The position numbers and the translations under genes were made by a program. From an uncultured Chloroflexota bacterium (GTDB taxonomy: Bacteria; Chloroflexota; Dehalococcoidia; SAR202; UBA11138): a stretch of 12,206 nt of DNA. Under the pieces are notes generated by a model. It had not been told where the DNA came from, did no database searches, and saw only the letters and a list, made by a program, of their open reading frames with translations. The DNA is taken from NCBI GenBank assembly GCA_913046025.1, contig CAJWRP010000021.1:1-12206 (forward strand), in the 5' to 3' direction. Positions 1 through 7,402 of the stretch are shown in pieces (position 1 is the stretch's first letter; each line of letters starts with the position of its first letter).

Positions 1-2
1 CA

Positions 3-437
3 AGTCCTGAAATCACCCAGGTAACCGAGGACGCGAGCAACGAAACCAACGAAAAAATATTCGCTGACGTGACAGATGTAAGCGCCAGAGGTCCCGACGG
101 AACGTATTCCTTCTCAGTAACGATCAGCAGTCCCGATACCGGCTGCACTCAATACGCCGACTGGTGGGAGGTACTGTCGGAGGAAGGCGACCTCATATAC
201 TGGCGGGTGCTGGCCCATAGCCATACCGAAGAGCAGCCGTTCCAGAGGTCTGGCAGCCCCGTCGAGATAGAACCAGGGCAGACCGTCATAGTCAGAGCAC
301 ACATGAACGCGTCTGGTTACGGCGGCGTGGCAATGCGAGGCACCGTGGACGAGGGGTTCGAGGAAGTTACGTTGGAATCGGCCTTCGCGGCCGACGCTGA
401 AAGCCAGGGTCCGCTTCCGGAGTCATGTGCTTTTTAG
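3..437 (+). CDS. Conserved hypothetical, probably exported protein (5' end outside window)
   Basis: The frame is open from the first full codon at position 3 to a TAG stop at 437, so this is the C-terminal ~144 residues of a longer protein; the GTG at 69 is merely internal. The visible part is rich in T/S/D/E, with a probable beta-sandwich pattern. It contains an aromatic block DTGCTQYADWWEVL, then HSHTEEQPFQRSGSPV and VIVRAHMNASGYGG. One Cys lies in the DTGC block and one four residues from the C terminus (PESCAF), which could form a disulfide in an exported protein. I recall similar blocks in uncharacterised secreted proteins of aquatic bacteria, but cannot name a function. It runs convergently into the AcuC-like gene with only 21 bases between stops and no clear terminator. 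No signal peptide can be judged because the N terminus is missing. Confidence 0.7.
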   Translation, partial: SPEITQVTEDASNETNEKIFADVTDVSARGPDGTYSFSVTISSPDTGCTQYADWWEVLSEEGDLIYWRVLAHSHTEEQPFQRSGSPVEIEPGQTVIVRAHMNASGYGGVAMRGTVDEGFEEVTLESAFAADAESQGPLPESCAF

Positions 438-458
438 CGCCCTCGAATCAGGCAAAGC

Positions 459-1592
459 CTAGACGGTTGAGATGCCGTGGGTCGGAAAGATAAGGCTCTG
501 CACTGCTTTAACACTTTCCTCGGCAAATTTCCTGGTGTCGTTCACCACCGTATCCTGTATAGGCAGTTCCTTTTGGTCCCGTAAGGTCTCGACCTGAAAG
601 CTGGACTGATAGGCGTGGGGGATTTCGTCCGCGAACACCTGACCCGACATGACTGCGTAATCAAGAGTCCAAGCCCTGGCGACGGCTTGCAAATCGTAGC
701 CTCCACCGCCTAGTGCCAGCCACTTGGGAATGCCCATATCAGCGCACGCGGCCACAACAGCGTTGTGTCCCTGGGTCGTCAGAGCCATATGGGTAATCGG
801 ATCGAGAAAATGAGAGTCGATGCCCAACTGGGTGACCAGAACATCCGGGCGAAATCTTTCAACCAACGGCTCAACAATTTCCTTAAAAGCCCAGAGGTAA
901 ACATCGTCAGAGGTGTATGGGTATAGGGGTACATTTACGGCGTATCCCCTGCCTTTACCCTCCCCGATTTCCTCGGGAAAACCCGTTCCGGGAAAAAGAA
1001 ATTTACCAGACTCGTGCATGGAGATCGTGAGCACAGCATCCGTGTCGTAGAAGGCATGCTGGACTCCGTCGCCGTGATGGCAATCGATGTCCACGTACGC
1101 TACCTTCAGGCCCTCTTGCACGAGACGCTGAATTGCAATGACAGGGTCGTTAAATATGCAGAAGCCGTACGTGTAGCCTGGCATTGCATGGTGCAGCCCT
1201 CCCGAAATGCTAAAGGCCGCATCAGCCTCATTGGAGAGTAAGGCCTCTACGGCTGTCATGGAGGCGCCAGTCGACCTAGTCGAAGCCTCGTACATTCCTG
1301 AATACGGAGGGTTGTCACCAGATCCAAAGTTAAACTGCGGGCTTGGTGAAAACAGGTCGCCACTGCTTAATTTTTTCACTTCCTCCAAGTAATCCCGAGA
1401 GTGAAACTGCAAAATCTCTTCTTCAGTAGCGGAACGTGGAGGAACCAGAAGCGAGTTTTCAGGGGCAAAAGCGTTGTAAGAGTCGAGTAGTTCGTAAGTG
1501 TAGCGGAGCCGCTCGGGCTTCATAGGGTGGGTATCACTGAGGGTGTGCCTGGAAAGGGAGTCGTCATACACGAAAATCGTCTTGCGGACCAT
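459..1592 (-). CDS. acuC: Histone deacetylase-family protein, AcuC-like (acetoin utilization protein)
   Basis: Zn-dependent deacetylase of the arginase/deacetylase fold; bacterial AcuC proteins are known to remove acetyl groups from acetyl-CoA synthetase, a cytoplasmic acetate control step. I choose the ATG at 1592 (377 aa), not the upstream in-frame GTG at 1601, because an AGAAGG ribosome site ends 8 bases before the ATG and overlaps the GTG region. Motifs by residue: HPMKPERL ~22-29; GGLHHA with the charge-relay pair H134/H135; VDIDCHHGDG with zinc ligands D170 and H172; QLGIDSH with third ligand D259; and LALGGGGYD with catalytic Tyr299. All active-site residues are present, so it is probably active, and its length is normal for AcuC. 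The substrate cannot be read from sequence; acetylpolyamine amidohydrolase activity is an alternative. The next upstream gene on this strand (MBL hydrolase) is 90 bases away, so co-transcription is possible. No acetyl-CoA synthetase or acetyltransferase gene is in the window. Confidence 0.88.
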   Translation of the reverse strand: MVRKTIFVYDDSLSRHTLSDTHPMKPERLRYTYELLDSYNAFAPENSLLVPPRSATEEEILQFHSRDYLEEVKKLSSGDLFSPSPQFNFGSGDNPPYSGMYEASTRSTGASMTAVEALLSNEADAAFSISGGLHHAMPGYTYGFCIFNDPVIAIQRLVQEGLKVAYVDIDCHHGDGVQHAFYDTDAVLTISMHESGKFLFPGTGFPEEIGEGKGRGYAVNVPLYPYTSDDVYLWAFKEIVEPLVERFRPDVLVTQLGIDSHFLDPITHMALTTQGHNAVVAACADMGIPKWLALGGGGYDLQAVARAWTLDYAVMSGQVFADEIPHAYQSSFQVETLRDQKELPIQDTVVNDTRKFAEESVKAVQSLIFPTHGISTV

Positions 1593-1682
1593 GAAGCGCA
1601 CCTTCTTTTTGTAATGGCGGATGCTACGCCGATTAGGCGGCTTATCAGTGGAACCCCGGCGGCATTCCTGGCGAGCTAAGCT

Positions 1683-2453
1683 CTAAAGATCGAAAACAGC
1701 GTCGGCGTCAGCTACCTGGAATTCAACACCGATTTCTTTCGTGATCTCCTTCAGCTCTTGCCGTATCTTCCTTTCCCACGGAGGATTCATGTGGGAGATA
1801 ATGACCCTTGGGATGTAGTCGTGCTGCTTCTTAAACTTATCCAGCGCCTCTCTTAGCAATGTGGGGGTCAGATGGCCGACATGATCGGCAGTCTTCTCCA
1901 TCTCGTTGCCAAAAGTAACTTCTGTTAGCAGGACATCTGGTGAGAGGTTCGGCCAATTATCTGCCACGCCTCTCCCTGTGTCGCCTGTATAAAAGAGCTT
2001 CTTATCGCCAGAGGTTATCTGAAATCCGGCTGCCGGCACTGCATGGGGTACAGGAACGGCCATAGCTGTATAGTCCAATACCTTGAATTCTTTGTTAAAT
2101 TCCACGACATTCATTCGAAATACAGGATTCTCTGCCGAAGGTAATCCCAAGAAATCGGGGAACAGGCTACCATCCAGCAATTTGGACTTCACAAAGTCGA
2201 CCGTATCCTGAATGGCATAGATTTCCACGGTGACGCCACTAGTTCGCATGGCTATGCCTAAGGGAAGCAGATCCTTGACGTGGTCGAAATGGCGATGAGA
2301 AAGAATAATTGCGCGTATTCGCTTCTGCTCATCGAAGGTCAGGGCCCGGGTGAGGCCGCCAGCGTCCAATGCCAACACATCGTCGATGAGATGGGATTCC
2401 ATACGGGTATCCCTGCTCTCCATATTATGGGCGCCTAAGACGCGTAACCGCAT
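1683..2453 (-). CDS. MBL-fold metallohydrolase (cyclic-nucleotide phosphodiesterase class II / RNase Z-like)
   Basis: A 256-residue single-domain metallo-beta-lactamase-fold enzyme. The metal-site motifs are complete: HRHFDH (H53, H55, D57, H58, preceded by LS), PHAVPA (H137), TGDTG (D158), GHLT (H194) and SHMNPP (H221). The N terminus MRLRVLGAHN followed by ES, and the late HMNPP motif, resemble the class II 3',5'-cyclic-nucleotide phosphodiesterase / RNase Z-like branch rather than true beta-lactamases or glyoxalase II. The substrate is therefore likely a phosphodiester, possibly a cyclic nucleotide, but this is inference from the fold. No signal peptide is seen, so it is cytoplasmic. The ATG at 2453 follows an AT-rich leader with only a weak GAG ribosome site. 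A promoter-like element lies ~45 bases upstream (2497-2525). It stands between the peptidase gene (103 bases upstream) and acuC (90 bases downstream). Confidence 0.82.
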   Translation of the reverse strand: MRLRVLGAHNMESRDTRMESHLIDDVLALDAGGLTRALTFDEQKRIRAIILSHRHFDHVKDLLPLGIAMRTSGVTVEIYAIQDTVDFVKSKLLDGSLFPDFLGLPSAENPVFRMNVVEFNKEFKVLDYTAMAVPVPHAVPAAGFQITSGDKKLFYTGDTGRGVADNWPNLSPDVLLTEVTFGNEMEKTADHVGHLTPTLLREALDKFKKQHDYIPRVIISHMNPPWERKIRQELKEITKEIGVEFQVADADAVFDL

Positions 2454-2496
2454 TAATAATCTCTAATTAGAAAGAAAATAGTGCTGATTTCGAGCC

Positions 2497-2525
2497 ATTC
2501 TAGCACAAGAAAAAAAATAAGTCGG
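2497..2525 (-). promoter_or_regulatory. Putative sigma70-type promoter for the MBL hydrolase gene
   Basis: Read on the minus strand: -35 CCGACT (2525-2520, 3/6 match), a 17-base spacer containing a run of eight T, and -10 TAGAAT (2502-2497, 5/6 match). Transcription would start near 2490, giving a leader of ~37 bases. The same -10 hexamer recurs before three other genes in this window, which raises its plausibility, but the -35 is poor. Confidence 0.35.
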
Positions 2526-2555
2526 GCATTGCACCTAATTTGTTAATCTAAACTC

Positions 2556-3791
2556 TTACTGTTCAAATTCCACATCATCGTCATCGGAAGCGCTCACGCC
2601 TCGAATTCTGCGGACGAGAATCACCAACATTGCGAAGGCCATGGCTCCCGCTATGATGACGGAGGTCCCAATCGTGCCGGGATCGGGCAGAGCTGATATG
2701 GCAGCACCGCGCCTGACGCTGGCCCTCCATTGGCGGTCCAATTCCTCCACATCGAAGCCATAGCTGGCCTCAAAGGCGGGATCGAACGGCCTTCCTTGAC
2801 TCAGGAAATTTAGCAGATCGACCATGCTGTCATCATCGTAGCTGTCCATGAGATAGCTAACGATGCTCGATGACTGCGCATAGAACAGGCTAACATCTGC
2901 GGGTCGGCCCGGCACGCGTCCCATGGACCTAATCGGCAACAGATTACCTGAAATCAACGCTCTCGAAACCGTGCGCCGCCTGCCCTTATCTCCATCCTCG
3001 AAGTACATGGCCAGGCCTTCGTTAAGCCACGCAGGAATGCGGGAGCGTGGGGCAGAGAGGACCTCGTCCATGTACAGATGAGTCATCTCATGGACCATGC
3101 CGTCCCTGTCCAGGTCAGCCAACACAAAGACGTCTAGATCGCCAAAAGCAAAGCCTCCGTAGACGTGCCTATCGCTGGTCGTCTGACTAATTGGCGGGAA
3201 GCTGGCCTGGGCTTCGCGCTCGCCGTTAAGAATTACGGCCTTCTGTGGCTTGATGGCCGTCACGCCCAACAACTGCTTCACATCACGCAGACTTTTGGTC
3301 ACGTCCTCCGCAACACTCTCCACGCCTTCATAATCTCGATCATGAAACAGCAGGTCCATGTCGCCAACTTGCAGCCTTTGCCAACTCTTCGAGGTGTCCA
3401 GATACTCTACCGAATACTCCTCTGTCTCCAGTTTTTGTCCAGTTGTATCTGTGATGACGTACCTGTACCGGATAACGATGCCCTGAGGAAGAAAATCATC
3501 ACCGTCAGTTCGCAGCTCGAAACTCGTGTCCACCAGTGACCCGGGTTGGAAGTCTGGATACCCATACGAAGTGACCGTCTGGTTGCCTAGCCTGTAAAAG
3601 ACCTGGATATCAGAAATATCAGCTGCGGAGCGGAGCTGCAGGCTCAGAGCGACGCCAGATGGAAAGTCGACGACGTGGGAGGTGGATAGCACCTGGATGC
3701 TCCCCGAGACCTGGGTGTGCTCTGGTTCGAAGGGCACAACCGGCCCTGCCATCACTCCAAGAACGCCAAGAATCAGGCCCAGAATGGCCAT
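2556..3791 (-). CDS. Membrane-anchored peptidase MA-family (HExxH) metalloprotease
   Basis: A 411-residue gluzincin-type zinc protease. The N terminus (1-20, MAILGLILGVLGVMAGPVVP) is hydrophobic and looks like a signal peptide or anchor. Residues ~25-130 form a beta-rich domain, and the catalytic domain follows. HEMTH (H234, E235, H238) and NEG (E258, 19 residues between H238 and E258) supply the zinc ligands and general base in the peptidase MA pattern, with PAWLNEGLAMYFE as the family block. A single transmembrane helix at ~375-394 is followed by RRIRG and an acidic tail DDDDVEFEQ. The catalytic domain therefore probably faces the outside. The start is firm: an in-frame TAA lies directly before the ATG, and a GGAG ribosome site ends 6 bases upstream. 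Oddly, no basic residue precedes the hydrophobic core. It follows the F420 reductase gene after 26 bases, so the two are probably one transcript. The substrate is unknown. Confidence 0.8.
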   Translation of the reverse strand: MAILGLILGVLGVMAGPVVPFEPEHTQVSGSIQVLSTSHVVDFPSGVALSLQLRSAADISDIQVFYRLGNQTVTSYGYPDFQPGSLVDTSFELRTDGDDFLPQGIVIRYRYVITDTTGQKLETEEYSVEYLDTSKSWQRLQVGDMDLLFHDRDYEGVESVAEDVTKSLRDVKQLLGVTAIKPQKAVILNGEREAQASFPPISQTTSDRHVYGGFAFGDLDVFVLADLDRDGMVHEMTHLYMDEVLSAPRSRIPAWLNEGLAMYFEDGDKGRRRTVSRALISGNLLPIRSMGRVPGRPADVSLFYAQSSSIVSYLMDSYDDDSMVDLLNFLSQGRPFDPAFEASYGFDVEELDRQWRASVRRGAAISALPDPGTIGTSVIIAGAMAFAMLVILVRRIRGVSASDDDDVEFEQ

Positions 3792-3817
3792 TTAGCTCTC
3801 CATCGTATGTCTGCTTT

Positions 3818-4462
3818 TTAGATGCCTACTATTTTGATCATGGAATGGGCCTTATAGATTCTATTAATGTTCAGCAAAAGCGCCGTCAGGTCCTCGATGT
3901 AGCGGGCGTTGGTTAGGCCTCCGCCATCCACCGCCCTGACGCCGGAGATGGTTTCTGCCAGAGCCATCACCTTCTGCTTGGCCTCAGCATCGTCTGAACA
4001 CACAATCACGTCGGTTTCCAGGGACAGCTCAGGGACCAGTAGCTCTTGTGCGCTTATGTTGTGGAACGCTGCCACCATCCGGGAGGTTGGCAGTATCTCC
4101 TTCGCCTCCTCAGCGGCAGAACCAGCTTCCACTCTCACCGCACTAGCCCTTCCTTTTTCGAATGCCAACGGCGCTATAACGTTAACTATTAGTTTGCCAT
4201 CGAGCTGTGTTTTTAATCCTTCCAGCGTGGGACGTTGCGCCGTGTATGGAACGGCAATGAATACCATATCCGATTCTTGGGCCACATCTTCGTTAGCCTT
4301 GCCCTCTACGGAGCCTGCTGGCGCATCATTCGCCAGGCTCTTAGCCGCCTCTTTTGCTCGACCTGCGTCTCTTGACCCAATAAGGACTTTCTCGCCTGCC
4401 AGGGCAAACCGCAACGCCAGCCCTCTGCCTTCTGGGCCCGTTCCTCCGATAAATCCAATCAT
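3818..4462 (-). CDS. npdG: NADPH-dependent F420 reductase (F420H2:NADP+ oxidoreductase)
   Basis: This 214-residue enzyme transfers hydride between NADP(H) and the deazaflavin cofactor F420, supplying reduced F420 or NADPH in the cytoplasm. The Rossmann start IGGTGPEGRG (residues 5-14) and SR at 30-31, expected to bind the 2'-phosphate of NADP, sit where the family places them. MVFIAVPYTAQRP (~66-78), NVIAPL (~93-98) and SRMVAAFHNISAQELL (~127-142) are further family blocks. The length is that of NpdG/Fno proteins, and the full-length match argues against a ketol-acid or pyrroline-carboxylate reductase. The ATG at 4462 has a GAAGG ribosome site 6 bases upstream. A promoter-like element is at 4525-4554. 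Its presence implies that the organism makes or uses F420, as many Chloroflexota and Actinomycetota do, though no F420 synthesis gene is in this window. It leads a probable two-gene transcript with the MA peptidase. Confidence 0.87.
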   Translation of the reverse strand: MIGFIGGTGPEGRGLALRFALAGEKVLIGSRDAGRAKEAAKSLANDAPAGSVEGKANEDVAQESDMVFIAVPYTAQRPTLEGLKTQLDGKLIVNVIAPLAFEKGRASAVRVEAGSAAEEAKEILPTSRMVAAFHNISAQELLVPELSLETDVIVCSDDAEAKQKVMALAETISGVRAVDGGGLTNARYIEDLTALLLNINRIYKAHSMIKIVGI

Positions 4463-4524
4463 GCAACACCTTCAATTCAGAAATAAGAAAAACCGTGCAG
4501 CGATGAAACCTTCCACACACCTTA

Positions 4525-4554
4525 ACTTTATCGGCCCAAGCTAGGCACGGTCAA
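4525..4554 (-). promoter_or_regulatory. Putative promoter for npdG
   Basis: On the minus strand: -35 TTGACC (4554-4549, 5/6), an 18-base spacer and -10 TAAAGT (4530-4525, 4/6). The predicted start near 4518 gives a ~55-base leader. It lies within the 321-base divergent region shared with the EF-G-like gene (4463-4783), the rest of which shows no gene or strong hairpin. Confidence 0.4.
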
Positions 4555-4722
4555 CGACAACAGTAGTGATCGGCTGAGACGTTTACCCAAAAAATACCGC
4601 TCTAATTACGTAACCAAACGTAACGTGCCAGTCCTGTGCCCGCCGGTTTACCTAGCGAAATACAAAACGACCTATATTTCTTAGGCTAGTAGCGCCTCTG
4701 TAAAGGGGGAAACAGCCACCTA

Positions 4723-4751
4723 TTGCGTGATTGAGATGCTTTAACTAGAAT
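4723..4751 (+). promoter_or_regulatory. Putative sigma70-type promoter for the EF-G-like gene
   Basis: -35 TTGCGT (4723-4728, 3/6), a spacer of exactly 17 bases, and -10 TAGAAT (4746-4751, 5/6). Transcription would begin near 4758, giving a short ~26-base leader that contains the strong ribosome site GAGGAG (4771-4776), 7 bases before the ATG at 4784. Confidence 0.5.
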
Positions 4752-4783
4752 GAGGCCAAATTACCGGAGAGAGGAGAGTAAGC

Positions 4784-6829
4784 ATGCCCAAATTTAGCAC
4801 TGACAAGTTGCGAAACGTCATTCTTATATCACACAGTGGTGCCGGCAAGACTATACTTTCCGAAGCGATGTTGCACACAGCAGGTGTGACAACACGGCTC
4901 GGCTCTGTGGAAGAAGGTACGACGATCTCGGATTTCGAACCTGAGGAGGGGCGCCGCCATGGCAGCGTTCAAACCTCTGTGATCACATGTCCGTGGCGAA
5001 ATAACAAAATTAACCTTCTGGATACGCCGGGTTACGCTGACTTCCGAGGAGAGGTGATTTCGGCAATACAGGTTGCGGACGCAGCCATCATTGTCGTGGC
5101 CTGCCCTTCCGGTATTGAAGTAGGAACTTCACAAATGTGGAAGATGGCCAATGAGAAGGATCTGCCTCGTCTAGTATACATAAGCAAAATGGACCGCGAA
5201 AACGCCGACTTTGATCGTGTTATGGACTCCATCACCGAACGGTTCGGGCGCCAGTGTGTGCCCATACAATTACCCATTGGAGCCGAGTCCGACTTCTCCG
5301 GCATAGTCAATCTGCTCGACTCTGCGGCAGAAGCTCCAGGCGACATGGCTGACATGGTAGTTGCCGCCCGCGAGCGTCTGCTTGAAGCCGTGGCCGAAGC
5401 AGATGACGAACTTGCAAACAAGTACCTGGAAGGGGAAGATATATCACAATCTGAACTGATCTCTGGGCTAAAGCAGGGAATTTCAGCGGGACTTATAGTA
5501 CCAGTAATGATTGGCGCGACCACTGCCCAGATGGGAACCAGCGATGTGTTAGATGCAATAGTGGACTTCCTTCCAAGTCCGGAAGACGTCGGGCCAGTTC
5601 TGGCCATGTCTGAAGACGGCGAGACCTCTCTCCCTCCTAAGAACGACGGCCCTCTTGCAGCTCTTGTATTTAAAACGGCCGCCGATCCATTTGTTGGAAA
5701 GCTATCTTACTTCCGTGTCTACAGTGGAAACTTTGCCAGCGACTCCCAACTAATCGATGCCAATTCTACAGAGGCCGAACGAATCGGACAGGTCTTCGTG
5801 ATGAACGGCAAAGAGCAGGAGGCCGTTACTGACCTCGCCACCGGAGACATCGGCGCCACTCCAAAACTTAACTCTGTGTTAACCGGGCACACCCTGTGTA
5901 CGAAAGAAAACCAGATGACCCTTGGTGGGCCCGAGTTCTCTCTGCCCCTTTATCAGATGGCGGTTTTCCCAAAATCGCAGGCCGACGTCGACAAGATGAC
6001 GAGCTCCTTGGCGCGAATTGTAGAAGAGGACCCAAGCCTTTCGGTCACCCGTGAGCCCAATACTCTTGAGGTGCTTATCGGTGGACTAGGCGACACCCAC
6101 GTGGAGATTGCCATTGAGAAGATGAAGCGCAAGTTCGGGTCTGAAATGGTTCTTGAATTTCCAAAGGTGCCATACAAGGAAACCGTTGCTGGCACTGCGA
6201 AGGTGGAGTACAGGCACAAGAAGCAGTCCGGCGGACATGGCCAATACGGTCACGTAAAACTAGAAATCGAACCTCTGGAGAGAGGTGCAGGATTCGAATT
6301 CGCGCAGACCGTGGTCGGCGGTTCGGTCCCTCGAGAGTACATACCTTCTGTGGAAAAGGGCGTAGCCAAGGCCATGGAAGATGGAGCCATCGCAGGCTAT
6401 CCCATCGTCGATGTAAAGGCTACTCTATTCGACGGAAGCTTCCACACCGTTGACTCATCGGGCATCTGTTTCGAGATTGCGGGTTCCCACGCACTAGTGC
6501 TGGGTGTCCAGAAGGCCAATCCCGTGCTACTTGAGCCCGTCATGCGTATACAGGTCACGTTGCCTGATGAGTTCGCCGGAGACATCATTGGTGACCTTAA
6601 CGCAAAGCGAGGTCGAATTCAGGGCATGATGCCTCAGGGCGACGGGGAGACCCTGGTGGAGGCCGAGGTACCGCAGGCGGAATTGCTCCGGTACGCCACG
6701 GATCTTCGATCTATGACACAGGGTCAGGGCACATTCACGATGGAATTCGACCACTACGAACAGGTTCCAGGCCATCTTGTTGAAGGTGTCATCCAGGAGT
6801 CCAAAGAGCGTGAGATTAGCAGAGCCTAG
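4784..6829 (+). CDS. EF-G-like translational GTPase (EF-G paralogue, EF-G-2 type)
   Basis: This 681-residue protein has the full five-domain EF-G architecture. The GTPase domain carries G1 SHSGAGKT (16-23), G3 DTPGY (80-84), G4 SKMD (134-137) and a G5-like GAT (244-246). Domain II starts ~288 (PLAALVFKT), domain III ~385-460, domain IV includes GGHGQYGHVKLEIEP (483-497) and DGSFHTVDSSG (550-560), and domain V carries GDLNAKRGRIQGM (603-615). Canonical EF-G has GHVDHGKT, DTPGH and NKMD, and an RGITI segment in switch I. Here G1 begins with Ser, G3 has Tyr after DTPG, G4 has Ser for Asn, and switch I reads EEGRRHGSVQTS. These features place it with the EF-G-2/EF-G-like paralogues, not the main elongation factor. 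Its role is uncertain: it may act in translocation under stress or in ribosome rescue or recycling. The start is supported by GAGGAG 7 bases upstream. The gene is monocistronic, ending in a terminator 32 bases after the stop, and no ribosomal-protein neighbours are present. Confidence 0.87.
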   Translation: MPKFSTDKLRNVILISHSGAGKTILSEAMLHTAGVTTRLGSVEEGTTISDFEPEEGRRHGSVQTSVITCPWRNNKINLLDTPGYADFRGEVISAIQVADAAIIVVACPSGIEVGTSQMWKMANEKDLPRLVYISKMDRENADFDRVMDSITERFGRQCVPIQLPIGAESDFSGIVNLLDSAAEAPGDMADMVVAARERLLEAVAEADDELANKYLEGEDISQSELISGLKQGISAGLIVPVMIGATTAQMGTSDVLDAIVDFLPSPEDVGPVLAMSEDGETSLPPKNDGPLAALVFKTAADPFVGKLSYFRVYSGNFASDSQLIDANSTEAERIGQVFVMNGKEQEAVTDLATGDIGATPKLNSVLTGHTLCTKENQMTLGGPEFSLPLYQMAVFPKSQADVDKMTSSLARIVEEDPSLSVTREPNTLEVLIGGLGDTHVEIAIEKMKRKFGSEMVLEFPKVPYKETVAGTAKVEYRHKKQSGGHGQYGHVKLEIEPLERGAGFEFAQTVVGGSVPREYIPSVEKGVAKAMEDGAIAGYPIVDVKATLFDGSFHTVDSSGICFEIAGSHALVLGVQKANPVLLEPVMRIQVTLPDEFAGDIIGDLNAKRGRIQGMMPQGDGETLVEAEVPQAELLRYATDLRSMTQGQGTFTMEFDHYEQVPGHLVEGVIQESKEREISRA

Positions 6830-6860
6830 GCATCTAGCTCTTACCTGAGAAGGCAAAAAG

Positions 6861-6890
6861 AATGGCCTGCCTACTTAGGCAGGCCATTTT
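6861..6890. terminator. Bidirectional Rho-independent terminator
   Basis: AATGGCCTGCC (6861-6871) pairs perfectly with GGCAGGCCATT (6878-6888), and one further T-A pair leaves a 4-base loop. On the plus strand it is followed by TTTTCTATTTG, and on the minus strand by CTTTTTG (from 6860 down). It can end both the EF-G-like transcript from the left and the etf operon from the right, which converge here. Confidence 0.9.
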
Positions 6891-6925
6891 CTATTTGTAT
6901 CATTCCAACTGGACAACCTACCAGT

Positions 6926-7366
6926 CTATTCTCCATTTGCTGACCAGATAGTCTGGTAGTTCTCGCCGCGGATAACTGCAACCATCTCTTCTTTTTCCAG
7001 GCGCTTTAGTTCAGAGAGAACTTCTTCGCAGCGCTGAACCATTTCCTCATCGTTATTCTCCCGGAACCTGCGAACGATGCGCTCCCACAGGCCAAGAGTA
7101 ACCAGGCTGTCCACATATCTCGGCCAAGGCACGACCGTCAGGTTATGCACACGAGGGAATCCTGGGCGAAGTCGCCTAATGCTACGCAACCTCTCCTGCG
7201 GTGAAGCGACCATAGGCATGACCTTCACCATTGGCCGTTCATCAGAACTGGTCCTTATATCGATGATCACGGATTTTCGAAATGTCGGAAAAAAAATCGA
7301 CATTACCTCAGCCGTAGTTATGGTATTCATTATTTCGTCAAGGTCAAAGACGAAATCACTGTCCAT
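6926..7366 (-). CDS. Conserved hypothetical protein, third gene of the etf operon
   Basis: A 146-residue cytoplasmic-looking protein with no signal peptide, membrane helix or cysteine pattern. The middle (~45-85) is basic and proline-containing, with PMVASPQERLRSIRRLRPGF and NLTVVPWPRYVDSL. The C-terminal third (~92-130) is predicted strongly helical and charged, possibly a coiled coil. I do not recognise a characterised family. The text resembles uncharacterised proteins of Dehalococcoidia-type Chloroflexota, but that is recollection, not a search. The ATG at 7366 has AAGAGG 5 bases upstream; Met14 is a less likely start. It begins 36 bases after the etfA stop in the same direction and ends before the shared terminator, so it is probably co-transcribed with etfBA. 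A role linked to ETF maturation, stability or partner docking is only a guess from position. Confidence 0.68.
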   Translation of the reverse strand: MDSDFVFDLDEIMNTITTAEVMSIFFPTFRKSVIIDIRTSSDERPMVKVMPMVASPQERLRSIRRLRPGFPRVHNLTVVPWPRYVDSLVTLGLWERIVRRFRENNDEEMVQRCEEVLSELKRLEKEEMVAVIRGENYQTIWSANGE

Positions 7367-7402
7367 ATTAACCTCTTAGTGCTCTCTGATAACTGGCGCC
7401 GA

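Noticed and set aside
1593..1601. GTG start for the AcuC-like gene three codons upstream of the ATG
   Set aside because: The AGAAGG ribosome site is spaced correctly for the ATG at 1592 and would overlap the GTG, so the shorter form is preferred.
3909..4544. Long plus-strand frame (211 codons) opposite npdG
   Set aside because: It is the antisense shadow of npdG, runs into its promoter region, has Ser/Ala-rich low-complexity content and no family resemblance.
5032..5607. 191-codon minus-strand frame inside the EF-G-like gene
   Set aside because: It is fully covered by well-conserved GTPase and domain sequence on the plus strand; the antisense product is Ser/Ala/Arg-rich noise.
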